A stretch of DNA of 64,000 nucleotides from assembly GCF_963576675.1 (NCBI RefSeq), contig NC_088915.1:89289501-89353500 (forward strand). The letters are read 5' to 3'. This DNA comes from Euphorbia lathyris. Taxonomy: Eukaryota > Streptophyta > Magnoliopsida > Malpighiales > Euphorbiaceae. The translations under genes and the position numbers were made by a program. The notes under the pieces were generated by a model, which searched no databases, was not told the DNA's origin, and worked only from the letters and a program-made list of their open reading frames with translations. Shown piece after piece: positions 1-11,292 of the stretch; position 1 is the stretch's first letter, and every line of letters starts with the position of its first letter.

Positions 1-455
1 CAAGAGTAATTTTACTCCTAAATTGGATCAATTTGAGAAATAATTCATCAAACTGTCTTCTCCGTCATGAATCTCGTTATCTACACTTAATACATATGTA
101 ACAAATCACAAACATTCGTTGGGATGTGGAAAAAAATAAAAAAATATACTGTCTTTTTGTACGGATTAGACAAAAAAAAATCCAAAAAATCCACCGAATT
201 CATAAATATTAATCTCAAATTCTATTATTAAATTATAAAAAACATGAAAAACGAATTATTATGCAATTGACGCAGAATAATAAACAAAAATATCTGTGTT
301 TTATAATAGTGTCTGAAATTGACTCAATTTATCAACGTTAGGGGTAAAATTGCTCTTGGCTTCCAACGTTAGGGGTAAAATTGCACCATTTTAGACGTTA
401 AGGGTAAAATTGCTCCTGACCCAAAACGTTAGGGGGTATTTTTACACCTTAAGCC
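1..455. mobile_element. MITE family A, right-hand part (cut by window start)
   Basis: A non-coding repeat whose right end carries three spaced copies of a motif like ACGTTAGGGGTAAAATTG and closes with GGTATTTTTACACCTTA. The same family recurs at 40271-48155 (interrupted) and 49729-50214, where both ends are visible as roughly complementary termini. Nothing codes for protein. The Mutator-like assignment rests on the 9-10 bp direct repeat around the 40271-48155 copy. The left end lies outside the window. Confidence 0.6.
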
Positions 456-983
456 TTAAATAATCCTATATATTCTGATTAACAAGGTTTGTTTTTCATT
501 TTCTGTCTTTTTCCTTAATTGGACCTTCCATATATATATATATATTTTTATGAACATTCCATATATTATTAAAAGGAAACAGAAACTGCATATTTTATTA
601 TATTCATTATACCTAAAAATTAATAAAGTTATAATATTAGATTATATGACTCACAAACCACCAAGATTATATTACACTACACATTTTTCTTCACCACATT
701 TAAACCACAAAGACTTAGCAATTTTTTGTATTATATGATCTACATATAAAGCCAAATAACTTAAATTAATCTGAACCAACCTATGGATATTTTTTATAAT
801 TTTTATTTAATTTCAGATAAATTTCAATATTTATGGTTCAAACAACCTATGGATTTTTTTTTCTATAATTAGACTACACTTAGATTGTGGGCACTATTGA
901 AATAGAATTGAAATTTTCATGTCTCAATATTTATGCTAATTAGATTTCCATGACTCATTTCAATTTATTATACTGTTGTGCAG
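456..983. other. AT-rich spacer, no gene seen
   Basis: Very AT-rich sequence with a short (TA)n run near 530-547. It ends at a splice-acceptor-like pyrimidine tract and cag just before the hAT transposase ATG at 984, so part may be a 5' intron of that transposase. No other signal was recognised. Confidence 0.4.
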
Positions 984-2318
984 ATGGCTAGTACTACAAA
1001 AATTGGTTGGGTGAAAATTGAAAGTGGAGCAAAGATTGGAAGTCAAGACATTGATACTGATGATGATGATGGCAATGATGATGATGTTATGGAGATAGAT
1101 GAATCAAAGATGCCAATTAGAAAGCAAAAAGGAAAGAGGAGTAGACGATGCTTTTCAACGGTGTGGAATCACTTTGAACGTATTGTGGAAAATGACAAGA
1201 GACGAACTGCAAAATGTAAAGGTTGTGGAAAAACATACAAGGCTGATGGCACTTATGGAACAGGTAACATGAAACGACATTTATTGAAGTGTCCTAGAAA
1301 AGATACAAGAGATATAAGTCAAACTATTATATCTATGAGTGATGGATTGTTGGTGCAAACAAAGTTTGATGTTATATCTAATGTTTACTGCCCATTTAAC
1401 TTTGAAAGAGAGCATGGATAGTGAAGATTCCTATATGAGTTCTATGGCAATCAAAATGATGGCGAAGTTCAAAAAATATTAGAGTGCATATAGCAGAATT
1501 ATGGCCATTGCAGTGATTTTAGATCCTAGGTACAAGATAGGTTTTGTTGAGTATTGTTATAAGAAGTTGTATGGTGATGATGGGTTAATTGAAGCAAGAC
1601 AAGTTAGGAATGTCTTGTATGGCTTGTATTATGAGTATGAGATTTCTTCAAATATGGAAAATGCTTGTGGATCAACTGGTGAAAATAGCATGAGCAAGCA
1701 CAATTGAATGTTGGATCAGAATGGTTCTTCATCTGTTGCTTTAGATTGGGGGAAGGTATGCTTTATTTTGACCCTAAATTCTTATTCATTTCATTTTCAT
1801 TTTTTAAACTTGTCCATAGATATTTATGGATATAATTTTAATGGTTTTTTTTTATAATTCATATAGGAATTTGATTCCTTAGATGCTGCTGAATTTACTT
1901 CTCAAAAGTCTCAGTTAGATTTGTATCTTGATGAGCCAAGAATGGATAGAAAGATCAATTTAGACATATTGGCTTATTGGAAAGCAAACCAATATAGGTA
2001 CCCTCAAATTGCGGCCTTAGCTTGAGATGTGCTAGCTATTCCAATTACAACTGGAGCTTCTGAAAATGCATTTCGCAATAGTGAAAGAGTTCTTGACAAA
2101 TATAGGAGTGCATTCAAATCTGATGTTGTTGAAGCTTTGCTATGTGCTAAAGATTGGCTTTATGCTTCACGTGGAGTTGATGGTATAATCTTTTTATAAA
2201 ACTTGTTTATTTTGTAGTTAAAATATTTTAATTATTTTCTAATAATTACTTTTGTCTTTTAGGTGTGGAAGAAAACAACATGGAGATTGAAGAACTTGAA
2301 AAGGAGATTGAAAGCTAA
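984..2318 (+). pseudogene. Decayed hAT transposase (BED finger, RICESLEEPER/DAYSLEEPER type)
   Basis: Remnant of a hAT-superfamily transposase. The N-terminal piece (984-1421) has an acidic stretch and a BED zinc finger with visible C-x2-C and downstream H-x4-C ligands (CKGCGKTY, KRHLLKC). After a frame change, 1430-1707 encodes the region before and around the hAT LDPRYK motif, with a stop at the codon following FKKY. A GT-AG intron (1756-1866) leads to the C-terminal dimerisation domain (1867-2182), with a stop after AALA. A last small exon follows an intron ending near 2262. Most of the central catalytic domain is missing, so the gene is internally deleted as well as broken. Family and domain order are secure; exact exon limits less so. 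Confidence 0.85.
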
Positions 2319-2499
2319 TCAACAAGATGTCAATTCTGTTGTGTTAAGTTGAATCAAATATGCCAATTCTGTTATTTTAAGTTGAATGGAATTTGATTTG
2401 GATACAATTTGATTTGATTTTATGTTTTTTTTAATTGTGTTTGAGTATATTTTAATATTTGTTGAATATTATACATTCTAATTAACATTCTCTATTTAT

Positions 2500-2796
2500 T
2501 TACATTAGATTTTTGTTATAATGGGTTAATGGGTTAACGAATCATATAACCCATTTAACAAATTTTGATATATAGCAGGTTAATGGGTCAAACGAGTTGT
2601 GTTAATTTTTTAGTCATGTTTGATATGTTTAAGTAAACGAGTTACCTAGGTCAACCCGTGTTAACCCGTTTAATAAACGGATCGTGTCGTATCAACTCGT
2701 TTATTAAACAGGTCGGGTTAAGGTTGACCTAAACAAGTCACCTAAGTAGGTTGACACGACCCGTTTACAACCCGCGAACCCATATTGACACCCCTG
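2500..2796. repeat. Probable hAT 3' terminal region with subterminal repeats
   Basis: Repeated GTTAAC, ACCCGTTTA and related words on both strands lead into TATTGACACCCCTG, which reads on the other strand as CAGGGGTGTCAATA, a common plant hAT end. It lies about 480 bp downstream of the transposase stop in the expected orientation. No matching left end was found, so the target duplication cannot be tested. Confidence 0.55.
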
Positions 2797-3037
2797 AGAA
2801 TGTATTAACAAGCTATTTTCTTGTTTAATTATGAAATGGTAATGTGATTCCCCTAGACAAGAGAATGACTCATTCCTTCTTTAATACATGTTAATCAAAA
2901 TTGATTCCAAGAAAATGAAATCAAAAACAATTTTTTTCCCCTTAACTTCCACAATATGTACATGTACACAGTGTTGAGTTTTTTTTTATATATAATTTGA
3001 TTCATTTTATTTTATATGCTAGTTAGGTTTTTTTATA

Positions 3038-3967
3038 GGCAAAAAGCATTCCGAACCCCCTGATATTTCATTGTTTGGTGTATTAAGCATTCGATCTTTA
3101 ATTTAGATACATTGAGCCCCTGATCTTTGACTGTTTGGTGCATTAAGCCCCCGATCTTTCATTTAGACACATTGAGCCTTTGATCTTTCATATATGGGTG
3201 TATTAGGCCCTTCTATAAATCAATTCACATATGAGTGTATTAAAGGCCTGTTTGGTTCAACTAGAAGTGTTCAACGATCGGTAACCGAACCGAAACAACT
3301 GAATACCGAATAACACCTAAAATAAAAACGAACTTAACCGATTTATATTAACAAACCGAACCGAATAGGAATGTGACAGTTTATAATGCATAGAGTATTT
3401 TTGTTTGACAATTTATATCTCTTCCGGCCATTGCCCAAGTACCCATTTTTATTTTTACTTCTAGGGTGTTTATTTAAGTTTTTTTTTTTTGAATGTGGTG
3501 TTATTTAAGTTTAGGATGATGAAATTTTAATGTACATATTTTAAATATAGTATAAACTAATAATTATTTAATAATTTATTTTATAAATGATGAAATCGAA
3601 TACCAAACTGAACCGAACCGAATAATCGGTTCGGTTCGGTTTGTTAATATAAATCGGTTAGGTTCGTTTTTATTTTAGGTGTTATTTGGTATTCAGTTGT
3701 TTTAATTCGGTTCGGTTTTCAGACCGAACCGATCGTTGAACACTTCTAGTTTAACCAAACAGACCCTTAATACACTCATATGTGAATTGATTTATAGAAG
3801 GGCCTAATACACACATATATGAAAGATCAAGGGCTCAATGTGTCTAAGATCGAGGGCTTAATGTACCAAAACAATGAAAGATCAGGGGCTCAATGTGTCT
3901 AAATTAAAGACCGAGGGCTTAATACACCAAACAATGAAAGATCAGAGGGCTCATGATGCTTTTTGCC
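3038..3967. mobile_element. 930-bp fold-back MITE, Mutator-like, 9-bp TSD
   Basis: The left end GGCAAAAAGCATTCCGAAC and right end CATGATGCTTTTTGCC are inverted, and pairing continues inward for most of the element through repeats of ATTGAGCCCCTGATCTTT and CCGAACCGAA type. The flanks carry a perfect 9-bp duplication TTTTTTATA at 3029-3037 and 3968-3976. No coding potential. The inner part (about 3246-3770) resembles a separate fold-back, so this could be one element inserted symmetrically in another, although pairing runs unbroken across the boundary. Confidence 0.8.
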
Positions 3968-4006
3968 TTTTTTATATATACTGTAGTCTTATTCCTATTC
4001 CCTATC

Positions 4007-4414
4007 GGGGTGTTTGGTATTCTATTGGGATAGGGATAAGGATAAAAATATGATAGGGACAAAGATAAATGATTGGGATAAGGATAAAAATATGATAGTC
4101 GAGAATTATTATTCAATGTTTGGTACGTGGGATAGGGATATGGATAAAATAATACATTTTACTATTTTAACCTTATTTAAAATACATAACATTAATTTGA
4201 GGGATAAGATGGACTTTTCCATTCTATTAAAATCGCAGGAGCTTATCCCACCTCCTTATACCACCCCCCTCCTGGGTATAGGATTTGAAGGATAAGAGGC
4301 TTATCCCTCATCTGTCTCACTCTTCTATCTTCCAAACAAACACGGGATAACTTATCTCGTGTTTTTTATCCCTATCCCTATCCCACCTCCTATATCCCTT
4401 CTAACAAACACCCC
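4007..4414. mobile_element. MITE with GGGGTGTTTGG / CAAACACCCC ends
   Basis: Terminal inverted repeats GGGGTGTTTGGTA and TAACAAACACCCC enclose sequence with repeated GGGATAAGGATAAAAA words on one side and TTATCCCTATCCC on the other, so much of it folds back. No clear duplication was seen at the flanks. ORFs on both strands here follow from the repeats and are not genes. Confidence 0.65.
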
Positions 4415-4731
4415 GTATATGATATCACATCACTATAAATTTACATTACTAATATATTGTGAAATATTATTTTATTAATAATATACTTTTTAATATTTTA
4501 TATAATACAAATTAATTTTTATTTTTCAGATTTGTTAATTATTAATGGTTTTATTTTTTATTTACCTGTTAAATATATTATGATTATCTAATTAATTTTT
4601 TTATATTGTCGTATTCTAATTTCGATTCTAAAATTTAACACTTGTAAAAGAATTGAATTCCGATTCCGGATAAAACCAAACAAAAAAAAATTGACATTCT
4701 GATTCTAATTTTATATTCTGATTCCCCTAAT

Positions 4732-6540
4732 TGTTTTGCTTTCTTTAATTAGTTTTCTTCCTTATTTAAGTTTTTTCCTTTCTCTAAAGTTCCTGTTGTA
4801 CAAGGAAGACGTAGCTTTATTTTCTATATATATTATACGATATGATCATTATTTGGTGAATCAATAAAAAAAACCAGTTCCACAAAACTTTTCATGGTAT
4901 TAGACCGGTGTTAAGAACAAGCGATCTAACACGACCGACAACCATTTGCTTTGCACCTTCAATCTCCAAACACGAAAACTGACTATCAACTCAAATAACT
5001 CTTTTATATCAATCTAGGAGATAGGTTGCAATGGTCTTTCAGGGCTTTCAAATAAACAATGGAATATACTTGTGGGTATGCTTAAGACATCACAAGCACA
5101 GTCCTTTTTAACTAAAAAATTAAATGGTAACTTTGTGTTTTTTGATCAATGGATCATCGATACCGGATGCTCAAATCACATGACTATAAATGCTCTTTTA
5201 TTTAGCAAATTGAATGATGTTGCTCATACATTGATTGGACTCCCTAACAGAAAACAAACTTTGGCCACTAAGGAATGGACGATCTCTTTGAGCAAAGATA
5301 TGGTGTTATATAATGTTTTATATGTTCTCAATCTTACATGCAATATGATATTTATCTTTCACTTGCTTGCTGATTTGAATTATATTGTCACTTTTATTAA
5401 TAAGCTTTTCGTTATACAAGACCGCACTTTGAGGACTCTGATTGGAGCAGGTGAATAATGTAACGAGGTTTATTGGTTTCGGCCTTTGCGCCAATTTCAA
5501 ACTTATCAAACTACCATAAGAGACAAACGATATCTTTGACATCAACGATTAGGACATCCTTCTTAGAAACTATAACTTCTTTTGTCTGATGTTATGAATA
5601 ATAAGGATGATAAATATGTTCGCGCACCACGTGATTTTTTTTAGAGCTAAACAAACTAGAAATGTCTTCTATTTAGGTTTGAACAAAGCAACACATATTT
5701 TTTATTTAATTTATTATGATAAATGGGTTGCATACACTTTGCCTTCTAGTTGTGGTGCTCATTATTTTTTTTAACTATGATTGATGATTGCTCACGAGCG
5801 GTGTAGATTTATTTGATGTCTGGAAAATCAGGTGTCACAACTTATCAAAGATTTTATAGTATGGTTAAAACACAATTTGATAAGCATGTTAAAAAAATTC
5901 GAAGTAATAATGGAAGGAAATTTACATGTCTATATCATTTTTATACTGAAAATGGTATTATTCATCAAACCTCATGTATCGAGACTCCACCACAAAATGG
6001 GAAGGTAGAACGTAAACATCGACATATTCCTAATGTTGTTTGGGCTTTACTTTTTCAAGCTAATCTTCCCACCTCTTTTTGGGGAGAAAGTGACACAACC
6101 AGGGTCTATGTCACAAATCATACTCCTACTCCATTACTAGATAACACAACACTTTATAAAATTCTTTTTGATTCACCTCCATAATATGTCAATCTACGTG
6201 TCTTTGGTTGTTTTTATTTTATCAAAGTTCAACCTCCAATGAAGGATATGTTTAGTGCTCACTCTCGCCGTTGTGGTTTTGTAGGGCATACTTTTGGAAA
6301 GAGAGGGTGGTGGTTGTATAACTTAGACAAGAACGTGTATTTTATCTCTCGTGGTGTGGTTTCTTCGAAACAAAATTTTCATGTACTTGTGAATCTAATT
6401 CCCTTGTTGTTGATAGTATAGTTGAAAATACACCATTTACTAATCTTATGATATGTTTTTGTGATGCTCTAATGGCAAGGGAGAGTGAGGAGAGACCATT
6501 TAATGCACAAGACATTGAAGATGGAGTTGTGGAGGTTGTG
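4732..6540 (+). mobile_element. Decayed Ty1/copia element (LTR end, PBS, partial pol)
   Basis: A short LTR-like stretch ends near 4893 (CTTTTCA) and is followed at 4894 by TGGTATTAGACCGG, a mutated initiator-Met primer-binding site. Protease and integrase remnants follow; gag, RT and RNase H are missing. The LTR start near 4732 is approximate, and no matching 3' LTR was identified before 6540. Confidence 0.7.
5072..6421 (+). pseudogene. Copia pol remnant: protease and integrase
   Basis: 5072-5458 encodes the copia aspartic protease region with the DTG-like motif in WIIDTGCSNHMT and the following linker ending LIGAGE. Broken frames at 5460-5800 hold the GAG-pre-integrase and zinc-binding region. 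5813-6184 holds the integrase core (TENGIIHQTSCIETPPQNG, then VERKH), with substitutions around the usual acidic residue in RSNNGRKF. 6239-6421 continues the integrase C-terminal part (RRCGFVG, GWWLYNLDKN). At least four frame breaks or stops are present. No reverse transcriptase is seen, so the remnant is dead and truncated at 3'. Confidence 0.85.
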
Positions 6541-7140
6541 TTGGAATTTTGCGATGCAATAAAAACTTAGTGGAAAATTAAAATCGAAACCCAGAGGATC
6601 CATGTGATTTGATTAAAACGAAAGGAATGTTAGATCACCAACCTCAAATGTAGTGAAGATTCAAAACTTGTAACTCACTCAGAGACAATGTCGAATCTAG
6701 TGTTGCCTGTCTGACAAACGAACACCACGTACCGGTATCCACACGAGCAACCAACAAACAGACAACGTGCTAGCGCCGATTAGATATTAGAGACGACTAG
6801 AAAGCCCCAAAATGAATCCCCAATTCTAAGCTTTAGTGTAAATCCAGCTACTAAAATATATATAACCATGGTTTCAAAAAAAATATATAACCATAACTGC
6901 TTATTAACACATATATGTTTAAAAAAAATAAATGATCGACGACTTAATGTCTCTATTTAAAGGATTATGAGCTATCAATTAAGATTAATTTGAGTGGTTA
7001 ATAACCTCAAATCGCTTAAACTAGATTTCGTGTTCGAGTCCTAGCGTATGCAGAAAGCTTTAATAGGGAGATGATCCACTTAAAGGGTATCTAGTGAGGT
7101 TCGAACCGAGAAATCAGACAAACTTTCATGTATTTTTTAG
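6541..7140. other. Unassigned spacer with a possible SINE-like piece
   Basis: No gene is visible. At about 6990-7120 a stretch contains GTTCGAGTCCT, which looks like a tRNA B box, preceded by a serviceable A-box-like region, so a degenerate tRNA-derived SINE is possible. The rest has no recognised structure. Confidence 0.3.
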
Positions 7141-7467
7141 GCCTAATGTTACCCCAGCCCCCTTAACTTGCCCAAATTGGTCATTTTACCCTCTCAACTC
7201 ATCGAATGTCTTATTTACCCCCTTAACTCCATAAAAGTGGTATTTCTCACCCCCTCAACTTGTCCATTTACTCCCTCAACTCATAGAATGTCCTATTTAC
7301 CCCTTTAATTCCATAAAAGTGGTATTTCTCACCCCTTACAATCTGTTATCTTGGCCTAAATTAATACCATTTTTTAAACGTTAAACCTATATTAGTGCTA
7401 TTTTTTTATGTGGAACCTAAATTGATACTTTTCCAAAAACTATAGGCCTATTTTGGTACCTTATCCC

Positions 7468-8876
7468 TGTTGGTCCCTGGTAATTAGTTCCAAGGGGGGG
7501 TTAGGAACTAATATAACTTTTTGCTTTTTAATTAAGCTGACTGGAAGTTAGTTTTGTGAGTTTATTAACTTAGCCTTTGGTCAGCTTGGTGAGATATATC
7601 TCAGGACAGCTTTAGTCAGATGTTGACCAAAGTTGTTTTCTTGAGAGTTAAGAATTGACACTCTTGGAGGTCAGCTTCTAACTCAGCACCACTTACTTAC
7701 TCAATATCAGCTTAGGCAATTTATATGCTGAGTAAATAAAGCGAACAACACATGCAATTATAAGAGAGAGTTTAGAGATTACTCAGTATCACTTATCCTG
7801 GTTCGGCCTCTATGCCTACGTCCAGTCCCTAGAGTCCTCCGGACTTTTTGAATCCAATACTGAGCTCTTTAAAGGTAGAGCACAAACCAATTACAAGGCA
7901 GTTGAATATGCAAGAGTACCTTCCTCTATTCGTCTACTCAACTCCTACTAAGTGCTACAACCCAGCACCTAGATTTCTCTACCACTGAAATGCTTACCAC
8001 CAAGCACTCAGCTTTACACTCTTAATATTCCTATTGATCACAGACTTGTTCTTTTTGAACTACAGAACACTTTAGATGATTACAAATCAATCTAGCATTT
8101 ACACATAGAATAGAAAAGTTGGTGTAAGATCCTTTTTGTATTTGAGTGCTTTTGAAGCTTTCTCTCTTGTATTTTTCTTTCGATGCTTCAGTGATGCTCC
8201 AAATTTTTTCGATTGTCCTTTTATAGAAGGAAATCTGTAGATTTGATCGTTTTGAAATGTCTTAACCGTTAACACCAAAATGGCTCTTTTAGGGGATAGA
8301 TTCTGGACAACTTCAGACTGCACCACCATTCCTTTTCTCTGTTTTCTTCAGGCGTCAGATTTGTCTTCTTGCGTCTGGCTTGTCTGTTTGTGCCAGTTGT
8401 CTTTCACCAATAATTCAATGACCCATGACTCTTAGAATTAGTCTTTTATGTGTCTTCGAGGTTCCAATTATTGGTGCAGAAGGTTGGCAGACTTTGTCCT
8501 TTAGTGAACGGATCCTTCATGCTGTCCTGACTGTCACTCAGCTTCGTTTGTTCTCTTCGAATATTCAACGTTCATGCTGAGTTCCTTCTAGGTCAGCTCC
8601 GTTCTGTTTAACCGCTCCTGAAGAAGTCTTCAACTTTAGTCAGCCTCGTTTTGCTTCTGAGTCCTACTCCACTCAACTTTCATTCTATCATACTGAGTTC
8701 CGTTCTACTCAGCTTTGCTTGTGCTGACTTTTGTCCTGTCTTTACTTTATATATATTTTTGCACTCAATATTGAACAAACATATTAGTACAATTAAATCA
8801 AAGCATCTAAATTTAATTGCCTGTTAATCATGGATGATTTTGTCAAATCAAAATCTTGTGGAAAGGTGTTTCAACA
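7468..8876 (-). repeat. 3' LTR of the Sirevirus-like element
   Basis: 1409 bp, TG...CA, matching 24329-25740 with about two dozen differences. On - it contains a TATAAAAGG box (about 8215-8229). The 76-codon ORF here has a twin in the other LTR and no recognised family, so I do not call it a gene. Confidence 0.92.
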
Positions 8877-8890
8877 AACTCCCCCATTTT
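8877..8890 (-). other. Polypurine tract
   Basis: On - the sequence just before the 3' LTR reads AAAATGGGGGAGTT, the expected second-strand priming site. It confirms the reading direction. Confidence 0.85.
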
Positions 8891-9307
8891 GATGTTGGCA
8901 AAATACATAATTACGGAACTCAGTTATTAGTTGCCCCATGATTGATATTTTTGAGATGACTCCCCCGTAAGGGTTGCACACATTTTGTCTTAACTTTATT
9001 CCAAACCTTCCGAGATCTAATTTGATTAGACTTAAGACATTTGTGTATACTGACTCAGTTTTAGTTTTGAGCTTGTTTGGATTTAAGTCAGTTTTGGAAG
9101 TATGTTGTCTCTCAGTTTATTTTTAGTGTTAATGTGTTTAATCTTTTGATTTGTTTGTTCAAATTTGATTAGTCAAATCAGGAAGACAACTAATACTTGT
9201 TATATTGATTTAAACAACAAAAAAAAACATATTAACCTAAACAACAAACAACCATATATTCAAAGACAGGATATAAAACTAAGTCTTAGACATTGACTAA
9301 GCTAGTT
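8891..9307. other. Untranslated spacer between env-like gene and 3' LTR
   Basis: About 420 bp inside the copia element after the env-like stop codon. It is AT-rich and carries no recognised signal apart from the adjoining polypurine tract. Confidence 0.5.
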
Positions 9308-11287
9308 TTACTTCTTCTTTTTCTGAGCTGAGAGATCAGCGTGAGCAATTCCTTTTCCTTTCTCTTTCTCTTTGCTTCCAGAAGCATTACCTGCAGGCTG
9401 AGGCTGAGTTCCTCCTTGACTTGTCTCCCCCGTTTTGCCATCATCGGGTTTGTAGAGGAAAGTTTCATTTCGTGCTGCAAAGGAGAGATAATGGGAGTAG
9501 CGCTGAAGCCTTTTGGTGCTTTCACCCAAGCCATCAATGACTGGTACACTATCGTCTTGGATATGCCTAGGAACCCAAAGAGAGCTGCTGATCATGCTGA
9601 GGAGGCATTCATGAGATTTGCTCAGGCAGGTGAGTGAGCTTGTGATCTGAGCAAAAGCTTGATGGAACAGTTTTAGCAGAGCAGAACCATAAAACATGCG
9701 CTGGCCATTGTTGATGCGCATTGCCTTCATGATAGCTTGTGAAAAGCTCATGACTTCAGTGTTGGAGATTGGATCAACATCCATCTGGGCTCTATCGATG
9801 TTGAGTAGTCTGACTGCTTCACTTAATTGGTCAATAGTACACTAAGAAGAGGAGGATACTAAGTCACGTGTACTGGTCAGCTCAGTATGAAGCTTGGTGA
9901 AACATTGTTGAAGTTCGGCAGAGGTGGAAAACTCAGCATTGCTGGGTGGACTTGATTTGGTCAGCTCAGCATTCAGCTTGGTAAAGCAATCTTATAACTC
10001 AGCAGATGTAGCAGACTCAAGATTGGCAGTTGCGTTAGAGGTGGTCAGTTCCGCTGTTAGCTTAGCAAAGTAGCTTTGAAGCTCAGTGGAAGTGGCATAC
10101 CCTGGGTTGACTTCTGACAGTTGGTGAATTTTGCCTTCAAGCGAATTCATATGGGCGGCCATTGTAAGCACTAGTTCAGTTAGTTTTGCTATTTGCCCTT
10201 GATTCGGTTGCTGAGTTTGAACAGTAGTGATAACACTAACCAGATCCTTTAGTCCTCGAAGTTCATTCAGAAGCTGAGTAATACCTGACAGGTGGGAGGA
10301 CTCAGTTTGAGTAGATTGGCGACCATCAGCTTGAGTAGTATTGAAATCTTGAAGCAGGGACTGAGCAGAAGCAATGACACATCGGCCAGACTCAGTAGCA
10401 TTCAAGTATGCAAATCTAGCAGTGTTAGACTCAGAGGCTGGTACTGAGTTTGATGGTGGTGGAGGAGTTGGCTCTCTACCAGATTGTGTACATTGATTGG
10501 TACCTGGACTTTGATTGATTGGATGAGCTGAGTCACTAACAGGTTGAGTTGAAAGTGGAGTTGAGGCAGGGATTGGTTCAACTTGAGCAGTTTGGATTGG
10601 ATCTGCAGGGTTTTTGGCTTGTTCCTCATCCTGAGTAACAGAGGCTTGTTTTTCCACTGGATTTTCTGGTGGTGACTCAGTCTCATTAGAGAAGTACTAG
10701 AACTGGATTGTAGAGAGGTCAGTTTCAAGCTCATCAATAGGAAAGTCCTCTAGGAGATCAATTTGCTTTTGCGCTTTCTTTTTGAGTCTTCGCCGTGTTT
10801 CAGCTCTTGGCGGTGAATGGTTAGTTCGAACACCTTCACTGGACTCAGTAGCAACTGTCTCTTCTACAAGTTGCTCAACAGGACCCTCAACAGCATTACT
10901 TTCGTTTTCTTTCTGCTCAGCATTATCCTGAGATTTCTCAATATTGGGATATTCTTCCTGCTCAGTATTAGTTTCTTGGTGCTCAACATGTTGCTCAGTT
11001 TCTTCTACAGCTTCCTTTTCTTAGTCAGTTCCATGACCTTCAGGTTGAGTGCAGTCTAGTGGGACAGCTTCCACTATCTTTAAGGAGTTCCCCTTTTTCT
11101 TCTTCTTTAAAGGGGATTCTGGAGTTTCTTCTTCCTCATCCTCAGGCTCTTCTTGCCTTTTTCTTTTCTCAGCTAACTCAGCTTGCTCCTTAGCCTTGTC
11201 AGCTTTAGCTCTTTCTTTTGATAACAGCCGTACTTTCTTTGGGACAGCATGAATGTCTTTTGAGCAGGTTTCTACAGCCTTCCTCTT
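9308..11287 (-). pseudogene. Env-like reading frame of the copia element, C-terminal part
   Basis: Continues the reading frame that starts at 18823 and is interrupted by the gypsy element at 11293-17803; 11287 is exactly in phase with the codon ending at 17804. The 660 codons begin with a basic and acidic region (SKERAKADKAKEQAEL, polyGlu, polyLys) and go on to a Ser/Thr/Pro/Gln-rich stretch. Three spaced repeats of a motif like TSAELQxCFTKLxAELT follow (about 9880-10090). The end is a region with MDVDPISNTEV and a Lys-rich tail. In-frame stops lie at 11021-11023, 10697-10699, 9992-9994 and 9842-9844, with no frameshift seen. Function is unknown; Sirevirus frames in this place are called env-like by position, and I see no convincing signal peptide or fusion segment. 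Confidence 0.75.
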
Positions 11288-11292
11288 CTTCC

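Noticed and set aside
8099..8329. 76-codon ORF on - repeated at 24963-25193
   Set aside because: It lies within the copia LTR beside the TATA box; duplication follows from the LTR pair and no known protein matches.
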